A stretch of DNA of 64,000 nucleotides from Papaver somniferum (taxonomy: Eukaryota > Streptophyta > Magnoliopsida > Ranunculales > Papaveraceae): contig NC_039359.1 in assembly GCF_003573695.1 (NCBI RefSeq), positions 116,691,849 through 116,755,848 on the forward strand, given 5' to 3'. Below, in pieces: positions 44,837 through 55,497 of the stretch (position 1 is its first letter; each line of letters starts with the position of its first letter). The notes under the pieces were generated by a model. It saw only the letters and a list, made by a program, of their open reading frames with translations, did no database searches and had not been told where the DNA came from. The translations under genes were made by a program, and so were the position numbers.

Positions 44837-47185
44837 TGTTTATGGGTGAAAATTATTCCTGCCGAATTTGGTAATTTGGGGTGTATGGATGAGGAATGAA
44901 TCTAAACCTAAACAAATGCACTGCATGGGAGTGCTTTGTGATTCGAGAAATCAATCTGCACAATTCTGACCTAAACTAAGAAATGGTCGTTCCAGACTTG
45001 CTTCGGTCACAAAGTGAAGGAGATTGGGTTGACCTTAGGGAGGGAAGCGAAGAAGGTGTTGAGATTGTGAAGGTGTTGGCTATGTATGACTTGTATCAGA
45101 AAGCTGAACTGGCTTGCAGAATGTAAGCTATCAGTTTCGGTGTTTGAATACGGTTGTATCAACACTTGCTTCTGTTGTCTTGTTCTGTTTGAAAATATGG
45201 AGGAGAACCTATTTATACAAGTCATTGAGCCTAACCCGCGTCTCTCATGGGAAGTGGAGAAAGTAAAGTGATGGAGTAGTAGAGTTGCGTGTGTTAGTAT
45301 TACACGATCAGTCTTTCCCACTTCTCCCATCATCACCAACCGTCCATAACTTCCTGACACGTTCTTGTGATGGCGCGTTGTAAACCGCCAGACCAATACC
45401 CCAGTATGTATCCCCCAGTTTGTAACATGATTGATGTCTCGATTGTGTGGATCGTGGGATCCACAGGAAGTAGCATGTAATGTTAGGTTAAATAACTAAG
45501 TTATTTGAGAATTTGATACTTGTCAAATATCACGTGAATTCTATGCATTAATGCATTGAATGTATTTAGCATGAGTGAAACATCGCTGTTTTAAGGCTTA
45601 ATGGAGTAAGTCACGATTAAGCGTCTTAAAATAGATGCATGTCTAGCCATCTTCAAGTGATCGTTTGGGGATGTACAGGTAAGTCCTGACTTATCCGATC
45701 ACTTGGTGTGGTAGAGTGACGGATGGTAATCACCACGACACCTCATTGACCAGTTAACTCCTGACCAGGGTTGTATAACCAAGCAGATGAAGTTGAACGG
45801 ACGAGATGATCTTTGAGACACTCATCTGCGACCGTTAGTGGAATTAGGGTTTATGAAGAGGTGCGCAAGCACCACTCTTCAGCTTGATCGAATCCAAGCT
45901 TGGGACACAATTTTGGCAAAGCCGATCATGCATGCGTGTAGACGGCATGTCGGTGTACATGGCCATACCTCATTGTCCCGAGAAAGTGCGATCTAAGTCA
46001 CTCGATTTGTCCGGTGAAGATGAGTGGTTAAGATCAATTTGCGACATAAATCCGGTGCCGCAAAGGCCGCGCGTCATGCCAACTTCGGGCGCGCGTTTCG
46101 AGGCGACCAAGCCTGGTCGGTCTTGGCCGATTAGTCTGGTATGCAGACGACGGGCTGGTGTACACGCCTGTATTTCATTGTCCCATAGAAACGTGATCTA
46201 AGCCACTCAATTTGTCCGGCAAAGTTGAGTAGTCGAGATTAGTTTGCAATTGGGAGGTGTGACCACGCCTAGTTTGGGCATGCGAATCAAGGCAACCAGG
46301 CATGATATACCTTGGCCGATCGGTGTGGAGATAGATGGGCCCACGACGATCATGTTGATGCGCAGCGGACCTGCCTAGTCTATTCCTGGACCCTTCATTC
46401 GTGCAGGAGAAAATGGACGCTCGTGATGTTCAAACCCTAATTAGGGTTTCACCGGCCGTGCGTCATGCCTTGTTTGGGTGCACGAACTGGAACGACCAAC
46501 TATAGTTGGTCCTGGCCGATCGGTCATGTATGTAGGCGGGCCCACGGTGATTGTGTTGACATGCTCTGGGCCCTTTGAATCTACATCTACACCCTCCATC
46601 TATGCCTGCGAAGATGGATGGTTGAGACTGCTTTGCGACACATGTAATGTGCCGCAGACCATAAATTAGGGTTTCTCGTCCGCGCTGCTTTGGCTGGACG
46701 ATTTGGCAAGCCATGCTACCCTTTTGGGGAGGCCGACCATGCGAGGCCCGCATTGGGTCGGTGGTGAGTACTCCAATACCTTCCTGGGGGTTATGGATCC
46801 GATCTAAGTCATCCTATCATGCTGGTGAAGTTGGGTGGTCGTGATCGTTTCTGAGACTGATATGGACAGTCCAGATGCTCGATCTTGCTAGTATAACACT
46901 CCGAGAGTTATAGCCTGTACGGGTATTTCGTACATGCCTCCTTATTTAATGCTTGGAGATTCGTGTTGCTCTGCTGAGAGCGATCACTCAGTCGTCATGT
47001 CGCACCAATAATGAGAATAGAGTAGTACAGGAAATACAAGGCTGGTCATGCATTAATTGGTAATGCTATAAGTTTATAGTGAAGAAGTATTCTCCACTTT
47101 ATCAGTGGCTTTATCTTTTGCAGGATGTTAACGCATAGTTTTTACTTTTACAATTTTAGTCTTAAATGAAAATCCACCATCAACA
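44837..47185 (-). repeat. 3' LTR of the PMD-carrying element
   Basis: 2349 bp, pairs along its whole length with 52745-55106. ORFs inside (for example 45007-45396, 46463-46753) recur in the other LTR only because the LTR is duplicated. Confidence 0.93.
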
Positions 47186-47199
47186 TTAAGTCCCCTGCC
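47186..47199 (-). other. polypurine tract of the PMD-carrying element
   Basis: The minus strand reads GGCAGGGGACTTAA directly before the 3' LTR start TGTTGATGG. Confidence 0.6.
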
Positions 47200-47447
47200 T
47201 AGCACATAATGGTTACATTATTGTGGGGTAGGCATGAGATGGTGACATACATATGTGAGAAAGACAGGATAAAGGAAGCTTACCCGGAAGAATTTTGACC
47301 GACCGCTAGTAATTGTTCATGTAAACACCGCCGTGCAAGCATGAAATCCTTTGGTGGGACCGGTTTCCTTCCTTGGGTGTTTGAATCAAAAAAAGAATCC
47401 AAAAAGAGGAATCCTTTTTCAATTGGGATTCTTCCAATTTTTTTGTC

Positions 47448-47454
47448 TATAAAA
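47448..47454 (+). promoter_or_regulatory. TATA box of the antisense PMD gene
   Basis: TTTGTCTATAAAAGGGACCG on the plus strand, a near-ideal TATA box inside the element but outside the LTR. A transcript start near 47480 and a GC-rich leader follow. Confidence 0.65.
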
Positions 47455-47980
47455 GGGACCGACCCCTTTTTTCTTTTCTCACGATTTTTTTTTTGTGTCC
47501 AGTTCCCGTCCATGATCTTCACCCCGCCGCCAACGTTGCCGCCGGAGCTTGCCGTCGCCGCTGTCCGTCCGTAGCAAGGTAAGTTTTCCGGGTTTTTTTT
47601 TTTTTAGGAAAAACCCTAATTTCTTAGGTAAAAACCCTTTGACAAGATATATCATGATTAGTTCTTCCACCGAAGTTGATAGAAAAAACCGCCGATATTT
47701 TCTAGGATTGCTTAACGAGTCGTGAATCCATGAATATATTGTTTTTGCTTCTTTTCTTCCATTGTTGCATGCAAAGCCTAGCTTTTAGGTTATGGCTTGA
47801 AAAACCTTTCCCTTGAATTTCATAGACACGACCCCTATGAACAAAGTGAAACCGTGTTATGATGTGTGTGAATGAGTGCGGACCCACCATATGCGCTCGA
47901 TTAAACGTGGACGATGTGCTTGGACTGAAAACCGATCTTGCACCTATTATATTATACATGCCTTATGTACTGATTAATAC

Positions 47981-48132
47981 CGACCTTTGTGACTTGATCA
48001 ATACCGGACTTGAACTTGAGCAATACCAGCCTTGTGACTTGAACAATGCCAGACTTGAAACTTGAGCAATAGCAGCCTTGTGACTTGATCAATACCAGAC
48101 TTGAAACTTGAGCAATACCAACCTTGTGACTT
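47981..48132. repeat. 46 bp tandem repeat in the PMD gene's leader intron
   Basis: Units start at about 47981, 48027, 48073 and 48119 with the core CTTGTGACTTGATCAATACC. Looser relatives (AATACCAGCC, AATACCGG) continue to about 48385. Confidence 0.85.
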
Positions 48133-50274
48133 CGTCCTTCGCTGACGTGGCCCAATACCAGACTGGTGACCTTGACCTGCCCAGACTAATATGGATTTGA
48201 CATGACCCAGTACCAGCCTATTAACATGATATTGATCTTTCTTGCGTGGCCGAATACCTGCTCGACTACGTGATATCAACCTCATTTGGGGGTATTAGCC
48301 CTGGCTTTGTCGAATTGACCAACGGTTTCATTTGTTGACGTGGCTCAATACCGGTGTTTGGACCCAATACCAGCCTTGTGTACTCCAACGTGAATGCGTG
48401 TTCTGTCGTGTGTGACTACACATCTCATGCGTTTTTATACAAGCACTGACTCTCTCGTTTTTTGTAGGATGAACAAAAAGACTCCTGTTGAAATGCCTTC
48501 TGAAGATAATGCTGGTGCCAAGTCAGGGAGTGTTAACAACTTCAAAGATATGTCGAACATAGATGATGAGTTGTTCACTGTGCCTTTTCCGAACATTAGG
48601 AAACATCCTAGTCACAAGATAGTCCTGCTCTCTGGTTCAGAAAATATGGAAGATGATCCATCCTCTTCTTCAGCACTTGTGATGAGGTTCTGTCTTCGGA
48701 GAAATGAATATCCGCCTTCACCTATTGACTTCAAGATTTATCACACTCCGCTGGGCTCTTACGAAGGATGGATGAGACGCATGCTGAGGAATGAAAAGAT
48801 TAAGTCCAATTTAGTTAAGACCCAAATCCTTGATGTGGTCATGGCTTCCGCCACTCTTCAGATTAAAAAAGATGTTGCAGGATTGATCACTTTCATTTCT
48901 CGGTAACGTCCTTCTACTCATACATCTATATGCATATGGGGAGAGATGACCATTTCTCTGGAAAGTGTGGCTGCGTTGATGAACTTGCATGTTGCTGGAA
49001 GCTTCTTTTACAAACTTACTGATGCAGAACGTCGGTCTTATAATGCTATACTTCGAAAGGCGGGAGAATTCGATGATCTGGAGAAGGAGAAGAAAGACAC
49101 GAAATGCTTTTACACTTGGTGGGTGTCGGAGTGGTCTCCTGTAGACCCGAAACCCGGTCAGGAGTTGGAAGATGAGCTCAGCGTGATTGCATTCATGTCT
49201 TTGTGGTTATCCAGAGATATATTTGACGACGGTTCTGGAAGGAAGACCATAAGAGGTGACCTCGTCATGTTTGCTATAAAGCTGGCAAAAGGTGCGGTCC
49301 TTCCCCTATGTGCCTTGTTTCTTGGATCATTGTATTCTCATCTGGACGCCTTAGCGACGGACATGCATGCTTCCAATGGGTATAAGAAGGTGGAGTCGCA
49401 TATCCGCATTGCTTTTCTTCAGGCATTTTTTTGGGAACATTTCAAAAGCTATGCTCCTGTTCCTGCAACTTCACTCAGCAGTTTGTATGGTGGTTCGAGA
49501 ATACTTTGTTGGCAGAAGAGACGTCCAAAAACCGGTGTGAAGCTTGTGGATGTTTTTGTCAACGTGTCCTCCATAAATTTTCGTCCATGGGGGCCGATCC
49601 ACCTTTCCATTGTTCATCCAAAGACTTTTGCTACTGTTCCTGATGTTGTGTCGCGTACTGATGCTGAAACCGCGAGTCTTGGGGAACTTATTTACTTGCG
49701 AAGCTGCACTCCGGGATATGTCCCGTCTTTATTTGACGAAGAATTTACCGTGACTCCGTACAATATTGATAGGGCTGCTCGGCAAATGGGATTTGACCAG
49801 GGTGTTCCATTTCTTCGTCCGTCGAAGGCTCCAAAAGAACTTTTCCCAGATATTCTTAATGCTGACACATTTTCGTCAGTGCAGAGCCTTCCTTTCTTTC
49901 CTATCGGAAGAAATACGACGATAACTAGCATGTATAAGGAATTTTGGAGGGAGCAATTGTTAACCTTCCAGAAATTCTCGGAGGAGGTTGTGACATATTC
50001 CCGCGGCGAGCCATCTTCTGACGTCTTGAAGGAGCATCCTCAATTGAAACCACTCCCAGGTAAACGAACCAGAGCTGACGACTGCAGTCCCCAAGCAGGA
50101 GTGCGGTCTAAGAAGTAGGCATGTGGCTCGGTAATCCTCAATTCCTCCAATATGCAGGTATTTAAATTTCTTTCTGTCGATTCCTTCATTTTTCCAGAGT
50201 AATTTCTTCTAAGAGTGATCCTTGCTTGAAATCAGGGAATTCCAAAAGAGAATATTTTCACAAGATTGGCGCGC

Positions 50275-50445
50275 ATTCAGAACGAGAAGTCTGGTAACAC
50301 TGATCTTCGTGAGAAGTCTGGCGATATTGACCTTTGTGTTGGGAAGCCTGGTAACACTGATCCTTATGCTGAGAAGTCTGGTGACACTGATCCTCATGCT
50401 GAGAAGTCTGGTGATACAGGTGAGAAGTCTGGTGATACCGGTCCT
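50275..50445 (+). repeat. in-frame minisatellite coding EKSGDTDP repeats
   Basis: Units of 24-33 bp with the core GAGAAGTCTGGTGACACTGA. The steps are multiples of three and keep the PMD gene's exon 3 frame open. Confidence 0.85.
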
Positions 50446-51637
50446 TTTCCAGATGACATAGATGGCGCAAGTTCGACTGGACGGAGTGCTTCCCCGAGTG
50501 GTAACCTTAGTGAGCTTGTAGACAAGGTCATGATGGAAATCAGCACTCAAAGTGAAGTAGACATCCGGAAGAATGCGGGAGAAGAAACATCTGCTATCGT
50601 TACTGTAGAGGCAACTCCCCTTAAAGATCTTCTTGAGCCGGTCCCCATTGATAAGGCAGCCATGGTGACTTTTTCTGAAAGGCCTCTTGCAGCTGACAAG
50701 GTTTCTGATGAAGCATTGGAAAGGCAACCTGTTGTTCCTGGGGCTATCTTCGATCCTCCCTTTGATGTCCCTCGTACATGTCATGTGTTGGTTGGGGGGT
50801 TCAGTGTGCCGGCTCAGTTCGAGGAGTTGTACACAGCGATATGGAAGAAGCACGGCCACATTGCTACCACCACGAATCTCAAAAGTCGCCTTGTATTAGT
50901 CAATCGCGTCCAAGAAGCTTTATTCTCCATTCAAGGGATGAGCGTCACGACTGGTCACACCATTTCTGAGGAGATGATCGAAGACTGGAAGTGCCATCGA
51001 GACGTGTTTTTCCAGTATGACTTCAACGCTCCATGGTTCTTCAAAGGGTTTTACGAAATCCAGGAGCTTCAGAAATCGCAAGGTGAATTTCCCTCCACAG
51101 AATGTGTTACTCGCCAGGAAGAAGAGGTTGTCTAAGGAGTTGAAGCTGAAACAGGACGCGCTCCAGAAGATGAAAGCTGCTCTTGCTCAGAAAGACGATT
51201 TGTTGTTGAAGGACTTTCCTTGAAAGATTCGTGCTGCCTACTTGCTTTCTTTGTTTAGATGTTTTTGAGTGATTGTGAGGATTTCCTTTCACAATTTGAT
51301 TTTAGGTTTTGAACTAATAGGTGGTTGAATTGGTTTATTTTGAGATAGTTTTGTGAATGACTTTTCTGAAAGAGATTTATTCTAAATGGAATTTATATTT
51401 TGGTTATGAATGATAGCACATGTCATATGAAATTACAAATATCATACGAAAAGGGAAGTATTAAAGGGAAACAAACATGGTGTTTGGTTATCAAATATCT
51501 TTCTCATGTCAAGTCCCCAGTAAATTCTAAAACTATCTTTCTCGTAAAATTGTTTGATAGAACTTACTTGCTCTTTGGAGTCTCATTTATACGAAACTGA
51601 ATCTTCCTGAGCAACCTCTTCAAGGAAACCGTACGCA

Positions 51638-52594
51638 TTAATTTCCAGAGAGGGAAGGCAACTCCTCCGAATTAAGCTTCTCCTGAACGATGCGCTTCAA
51701 GGCGTTGCATTCACTGGTAGGGTGATGAAGGAATCGATGATAATGACAATACCTCGGGTCTGTCATTTCTTGATTAGTCGGCGGACGCCACACAGAAGGC
51801 AGTTGCACTTCTCCGTCTCGTACCCATGCCTCCAGCAATTCCAATATCTTCTCCATTGGAAGCAGGAAACGTGGATATCTTGAGTCTAGCTTATCTTGCG
51901 TTAGTGGACATCGTGACGTCTCTCTGTGGTTTTGATATGGAGCACGCTTCGGAGATGGAGTTGGTAAACCAGCATGTGTCATCATATCCGCGGCTCGCTT
52001 GACTGGGTGACGGAATGCGGAAGGCATTGTAATATCACTGCTGAGTGAATGAGTTGAATGCTCCCATCCGCCACACTCACGCGTTCTTTGGTTGATTTCT
52101 CCCTCCTCGAGCATTTCTTCACTTGGCTGAAAGGTCGCTGTGGATCGGGAAGTTTTCTGAGCTTCAGCAAGAGTCTTGAGATATAAATCTTCTAGCAAGG
52201 CTCCGTAAGCTACATGTTCCCTTTCTTTATCCAGCATATGTGGCATCTCGGACAAGTCTTTTCTTCTACGGAGTTGTCCCGAGTCTATGTCGCTAGCTGG
52301 ACCATGTTGTTCGTCTCTCCTGAGTCTCCTGTGGCTACGTGCTCTCTCTGCATCTCTTCTGGTAAAGGCATGACTTCTAGATAAGGATTCAGCGTTTCTT
52401 GCACCGTCTGGGTAAATGCTTGCGGAACCTTCTTGTAATTGAGCTGCTATATCATTCAAAAGGCGGAATGTTTCGCTCTTCCTTCTAGCGATACCATCTT
52501 GATTTGCCAGTACATCCTCCAACATTCTAGCCACACTTCCCATGATACCTGAATCATCTATGGTTTCCGGAGAATCTAGCGTGCGAGGATACAT
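51638..52594 (-). CDS. gag-like protein of the PMD-carrying element (318 aa)
   Basis: The frame is open from further up, but the first ATG in a good place is 52594 (MYPRTLDSPETIDD), about 130 bp from the primer site. The protein is charged, with an Arg-rich middle (RRDAERARSHRRLRRDEQ) and a C-terminal Cys/His site CHYHRFLHHPTSEC like those of gypsy gag proteins, followed by LKRIVQEKL. No retrotransposon gag core of the usual length is seen; at 318 aa it is probably a shortened gag. It has no internal stop, in contrast to the antisense PMD gene. It may keep the RNA packageable by a related element. Confidence 0.65.
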   Translation of the reverse strand: MYPRTLDSPETIDDSGIMGSVARMLEDVLANQDGIARRKSETFRLLNDIAAQLQEGSASIYPDGARNAESLSRSHAFTRRDAERARSHRRLRRDEQHGPASDIDSGQLRRRKDLSEMPHMLDKEREHVAYGALLEDLYLKTLAEAQKTSRSTATFQPSEEMLEEGEINQRTRECGGWEHSTHSLSSDITMPSAFRHPVKRAADMMTHAGLPTPSPKRAPYQNHRETSRCPLTQDKLDSRYPRFLLPMEKILELLEAWVRDGEVQLPSVWRPPTNQEMTDPRYCHYHRFLHHPTSECNALKRIVQEKLNSEELPSLSGN

Positions 52595-52725
52595 CGTGAG
52601 ATGAAGACCGAGATAAAAACCAAAAATGGATAGGTTAATGATTGAATCGGATCTAAGGTCTATCCCAAGATTGAGAAGGTTGGAATGAATATTGATAATC
52701 CAATTTTGCAACCGAGAGATTAATC

Positions 52726-52742
52726 TCCCACTGTGGTCTCCA
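52726..52742 (-). other. primer binding site of the PMD-carrying element
   Basis: The minus strand reads TGGAGACCACAGTGGGA two bases after the LTR. The TGG start fits a tRNA CCA end; I cannot name the tRNA. Confidence 0.55.
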
Positions 52743-52744
52743 AT

Positions 52745-55106
52745 TGTTTATGGGTGAAAACTATTCCTGCCGAATTTGGTAATTTGGGGTGTGTGGATGA
52801 GGAATGAATCTAAACCCTAAACAAATGCACTGCACGGGAGTGCTTTGTGATTCGAGAAATCAATCTATACAATTCTGGCCTAAACCAAGAAATGGCTATT
52901 CCAGACTTGCTTCGGTCACAAAGTGAAGGAGATGGGGTTGATCTTAGGGAGGGAAGCGAAGAAGGTGTTGAGATTGTGAAGGTGTTGGCAATGTATGACT
53001 TGTATCAGAAAGCTGAACTGGATTGCAGAATGTAAGCTATCAGTTCCGGTGTTTGAATACGGTTGTATCAACACTTCCTTCTGCTGTCTTGTTCTGTTTG
53101 AAAATATGGAGGAGAACCTATTTATACAAGTCATTGAGCCTAACCCACGTCTCTCTTGGGAAGTGGAGAAAGTGGAGTAATGGAGTAGTGGAGTTGCGTG
53201 TGTTAGTGTTACACGATCAGTCTTGCCCACTTCTCCCATCATCACCAACCGTCCATAACTTCCTGACACGTTCTTGTGATAGCGCGTTGTGCGCTGCACG
53301 TTGTAAACCGCCAAACCAATACCCCAGTATGTATCTCCCAGTTTGTGACATGATTGATGTCTCGATTGTGTGGATCGTGGGACCCACAGGAAGTAGAATG
53401 TAATGCTAGGTTAAATAACTAAGTTATTTTGGAATTTGATACTTGTAAAATATCACGTGAATTCTATGCATTAATGCATTGAATGTATTTAGCATGAGTG
53501 AAGCATCGCTGTTTTAAGGCTTAATGGAGTAAGTCACGATTAAGCGTCTTAAAATAGATTCATGTCTAGCCATCTTCAAGTGATCGTTTGGGGCTGTACA
53601 GGTAAGGCTTGACTTGGACGATCACTTGGTGTGGTAGAGTGACGGATAATAATCAACACGACACCTCATTGACCAGTTAACTCCTTACTAGGGTTGTATA
53701 ACCAAGCAGATGAAGTTCAACGGACGAAATGATATTTGAGACACTCATCTGCAACCGTTAGTGGAATTAGGGTTTATGAAGAGGTGCGCAAGCATCACTC
53801 TTCAGCTTGATCGAATCCAAGCTTGGGACACGATTTTGGCAAGGCCGATCATGCATGCTTGTAGACGACATGTCGGTGTACATGGCCATAACTCATTGTC
53901 CCGTGAAAGTGTGATCTAAGCCACTCGATTTTTCCGGTGAAGAGGAGTGGTTAAGATCAATTGCGACAGAAATCCGGTGCCGCAAAGGCCGCGCGTCATG
54001 CCAACTTCGGGCGCGCGTTTCGAGGCAACCAAGCTTGGTCGGTCTTAGCCGATTAGTCTGGTGTGCAGACGACGGGCTGGTGTACACGCCTGTATTTCAT
54101 TGTCCCATAGAAACATGATCTAAGCCACTCAATTTGTCCGGCAAAGTTGAGTGGTCGAGATTAGTTTGCAATTGGGAGGTGTGACCACGCCTAGTTTGGG
54201 CGTGCGAATCAAGGCAACCAGGCATGATGTACCTTGGCCGATCGAGTGTGGAGACAAATGGGCCCACAGCGATCATGTTGATGCGCACCGGATCTGCCTA
54301 GTTTATTCCTGGACCCTTCATTCGTGCAGGAGAAAATGGACGCTCGTGATGTTCAAACCCTAATTAGGGTTTCACTGGCCGTGCGTCATGCCTTGTTTGG
54401 GCGCACGAACTGGAACGACCAACTATAGTTGGTCATGGCCGATCGGTCATGTATGTAGGCGGGCCCACGGTGATTGTGTTGACATCCTCTGGTCTCTTTG
54501 AATCTACATCTACACCCTCCATCTATGCCTGCGAAGATGGATGGTCGAGACTGCTTTGCGACACATGTAATGTGTCGCAGACCCTAAATTAGGGTTTCTC
54601 CGCGCTGATTTGGCTGGAAAATTTGGCAAGCCATGCTACCCTTTTTGGGAGGCCGACCATGCGGGGCCCGCATTGGGTCTGTGGTGAGTACTCCAATACC
54701 TTCCTGGGGGTTATGGATCCGATCTAAGTCATCCTATCATGCTGCTGAAGTTGGATGGTCGTGATCGTTTTTGAGACTGATACGGACAGTCCAGATGCTC
54801 GATCGGGGTAAGTATAACACTCCGAGAGTTATAGCCTGTATGGGTATTTCGTACATGCCTCCTTATTTAATGCTTGGAGATTCGTGTTGCTCTGCTGAGA
54901 GCGATCACTCAGTCGTCATGTCGCACCAATAATGAGAATAGAGTAGAAAAGGAAATACAAGGCTGGTCATGCATTAATTGGTATTGCTATAAGTTTATAG
55001 TGAAGAAGTATTCTCCACTTTATCAATGGCTTTATCCTTTGCAGGATGTTAGCGCATAGTTTTGGCTTTTACAATTTTAGCCTTAAATGAAAATCCACCA
55101 TCAACA
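52745..55106 (-). repeat. 5' LTR of the PMD-carrying element
   Basis: 2362 bp, TGTTGATGGTGG...CCCATAAACA in the element's orientation, flanked on the right by AGCGA. Confidence 0.93.
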
Positions 55107-55485
55107 AGCGAAAGCTTACCAACACATATTTCGAGAAATAGATAGGCGAGATAAACTCGGCTCGATATAGAAAATGTGTATAATCTAAGTCTATATAGCA
55201 AAACGACTTTTGTCTCAAGATAGGAGATAAATAGACTTTTGAGTGATAGATAAGTTCAAGTCTCCACATACCTTTTAGTCGATGAAGATCCACCGGTTCC
55301 TTGAGTAGTCCTTCGTCTTGTATGATGATTTCCATGGAGTTCTTGAGCTCAACTACACTTTCTATCCTAGTCCGAGACCTTAGCTATAGTAGATTAGAAA
55401 TCAGACTTATAGTTTTGATCACTAACATTGACAAACATGCTTGAGATAGCAACGCATGCAAGTTCGACCGAGCAATGCTCTAACA

Positions 55486-55497
55486 ATCTCCCCCTTT
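55486..55497 (-). other. polypurine tract of the non-autonomous SIRE-type element
   Basis: The minus strand reads ACAAAGGGGGAGAT directly before TGTTAGAGC, the usual SIRE form. Similar C-rich tracts recur on the plus strand at 55800-55910 and near 56145, as is common in SIRE 3' regions. Confidence 0.85.

Larger units (their letters stand above)
47480..51223 (+). pseudogene. plant mobile domain (PMD, aminotransferase-like) gene with 5' UTR intron
   Basis: A leader exon (about 47480-47578, AGCAAG|GTAAGT) splices over 47579-48467 (TTTTTTGTAG|G) to ATG 48469. Exon 2 runs to 50157 and intron 50158-50235 joins in phase to exon 3. The PMD signature spans about codons 80-360: GSYEGWMRRML, WGEMTISLESVAALMNL, FMSLWLSRDIF, LAKGAVLPLCALFLGSLYS. 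Exon 3 encodes EKSGDTDP repeats, then FEELYTAIWKKHGHIATT and FFKGFYEIQELQKSQ, and a short coiled coil. It is broken by TAA at 48904, where Trp is expected (SR-stop-RPSTHT), TAG at 50116 and a 1 bp frame change near 51080. PMD proteins occur in plant genes (MAIN/MAIL family, linked to transposon silencing and development) and in transposable elements. Here the gene is cargo of the LTR element. Confidence 0.82.
44837..55106 (-). mobile_element. non-autonomous LTR element carrying gag and an antisense plant mobile domain gene
   Basis: LTRs of about 2.35 kb (44837-47185 and 52745-55106; TGTTGATGG...CATAAACA in its orientation) with a perfect 5 bp duplication AGCGA (44832-44836 and 55107-55111). 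The interior is 5.6 kb: polypurine tract next to 47185, primer site next to 52745, gag-like ORF 51638-52594 on the minus strand, and a plus-strand (antisense) PMD gene at about 47480-51223. No protease, RT, RNase H or integrase. It is the youngest layer of the nest; in the first about 210 bp I count roughly 12 LTR differences by eye. Confidence 0.92.
42840..55485 (-). repeat. 3' LTR of the non-autonomous SIRE-type element, split by the PMD element
   Basis: Own sequence is 42840-44836 plus 55112-55485. The uninterrupted sister LTR (59264-61591) shows the original site near 61205-61225. Confidence 0.9.

Noticed and set aside
45007..45396. ORF repeated at 52916-53314 that looks conserved
   Set aside because: Both lie in the two LTRs of one element, so the similarity is duplication and not selection on protein.
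46463..46753. GC-rich ORFs in the LTR of the PMD-carrying element
   Set aside because: No family features, and not open in the same way in the other LTR.
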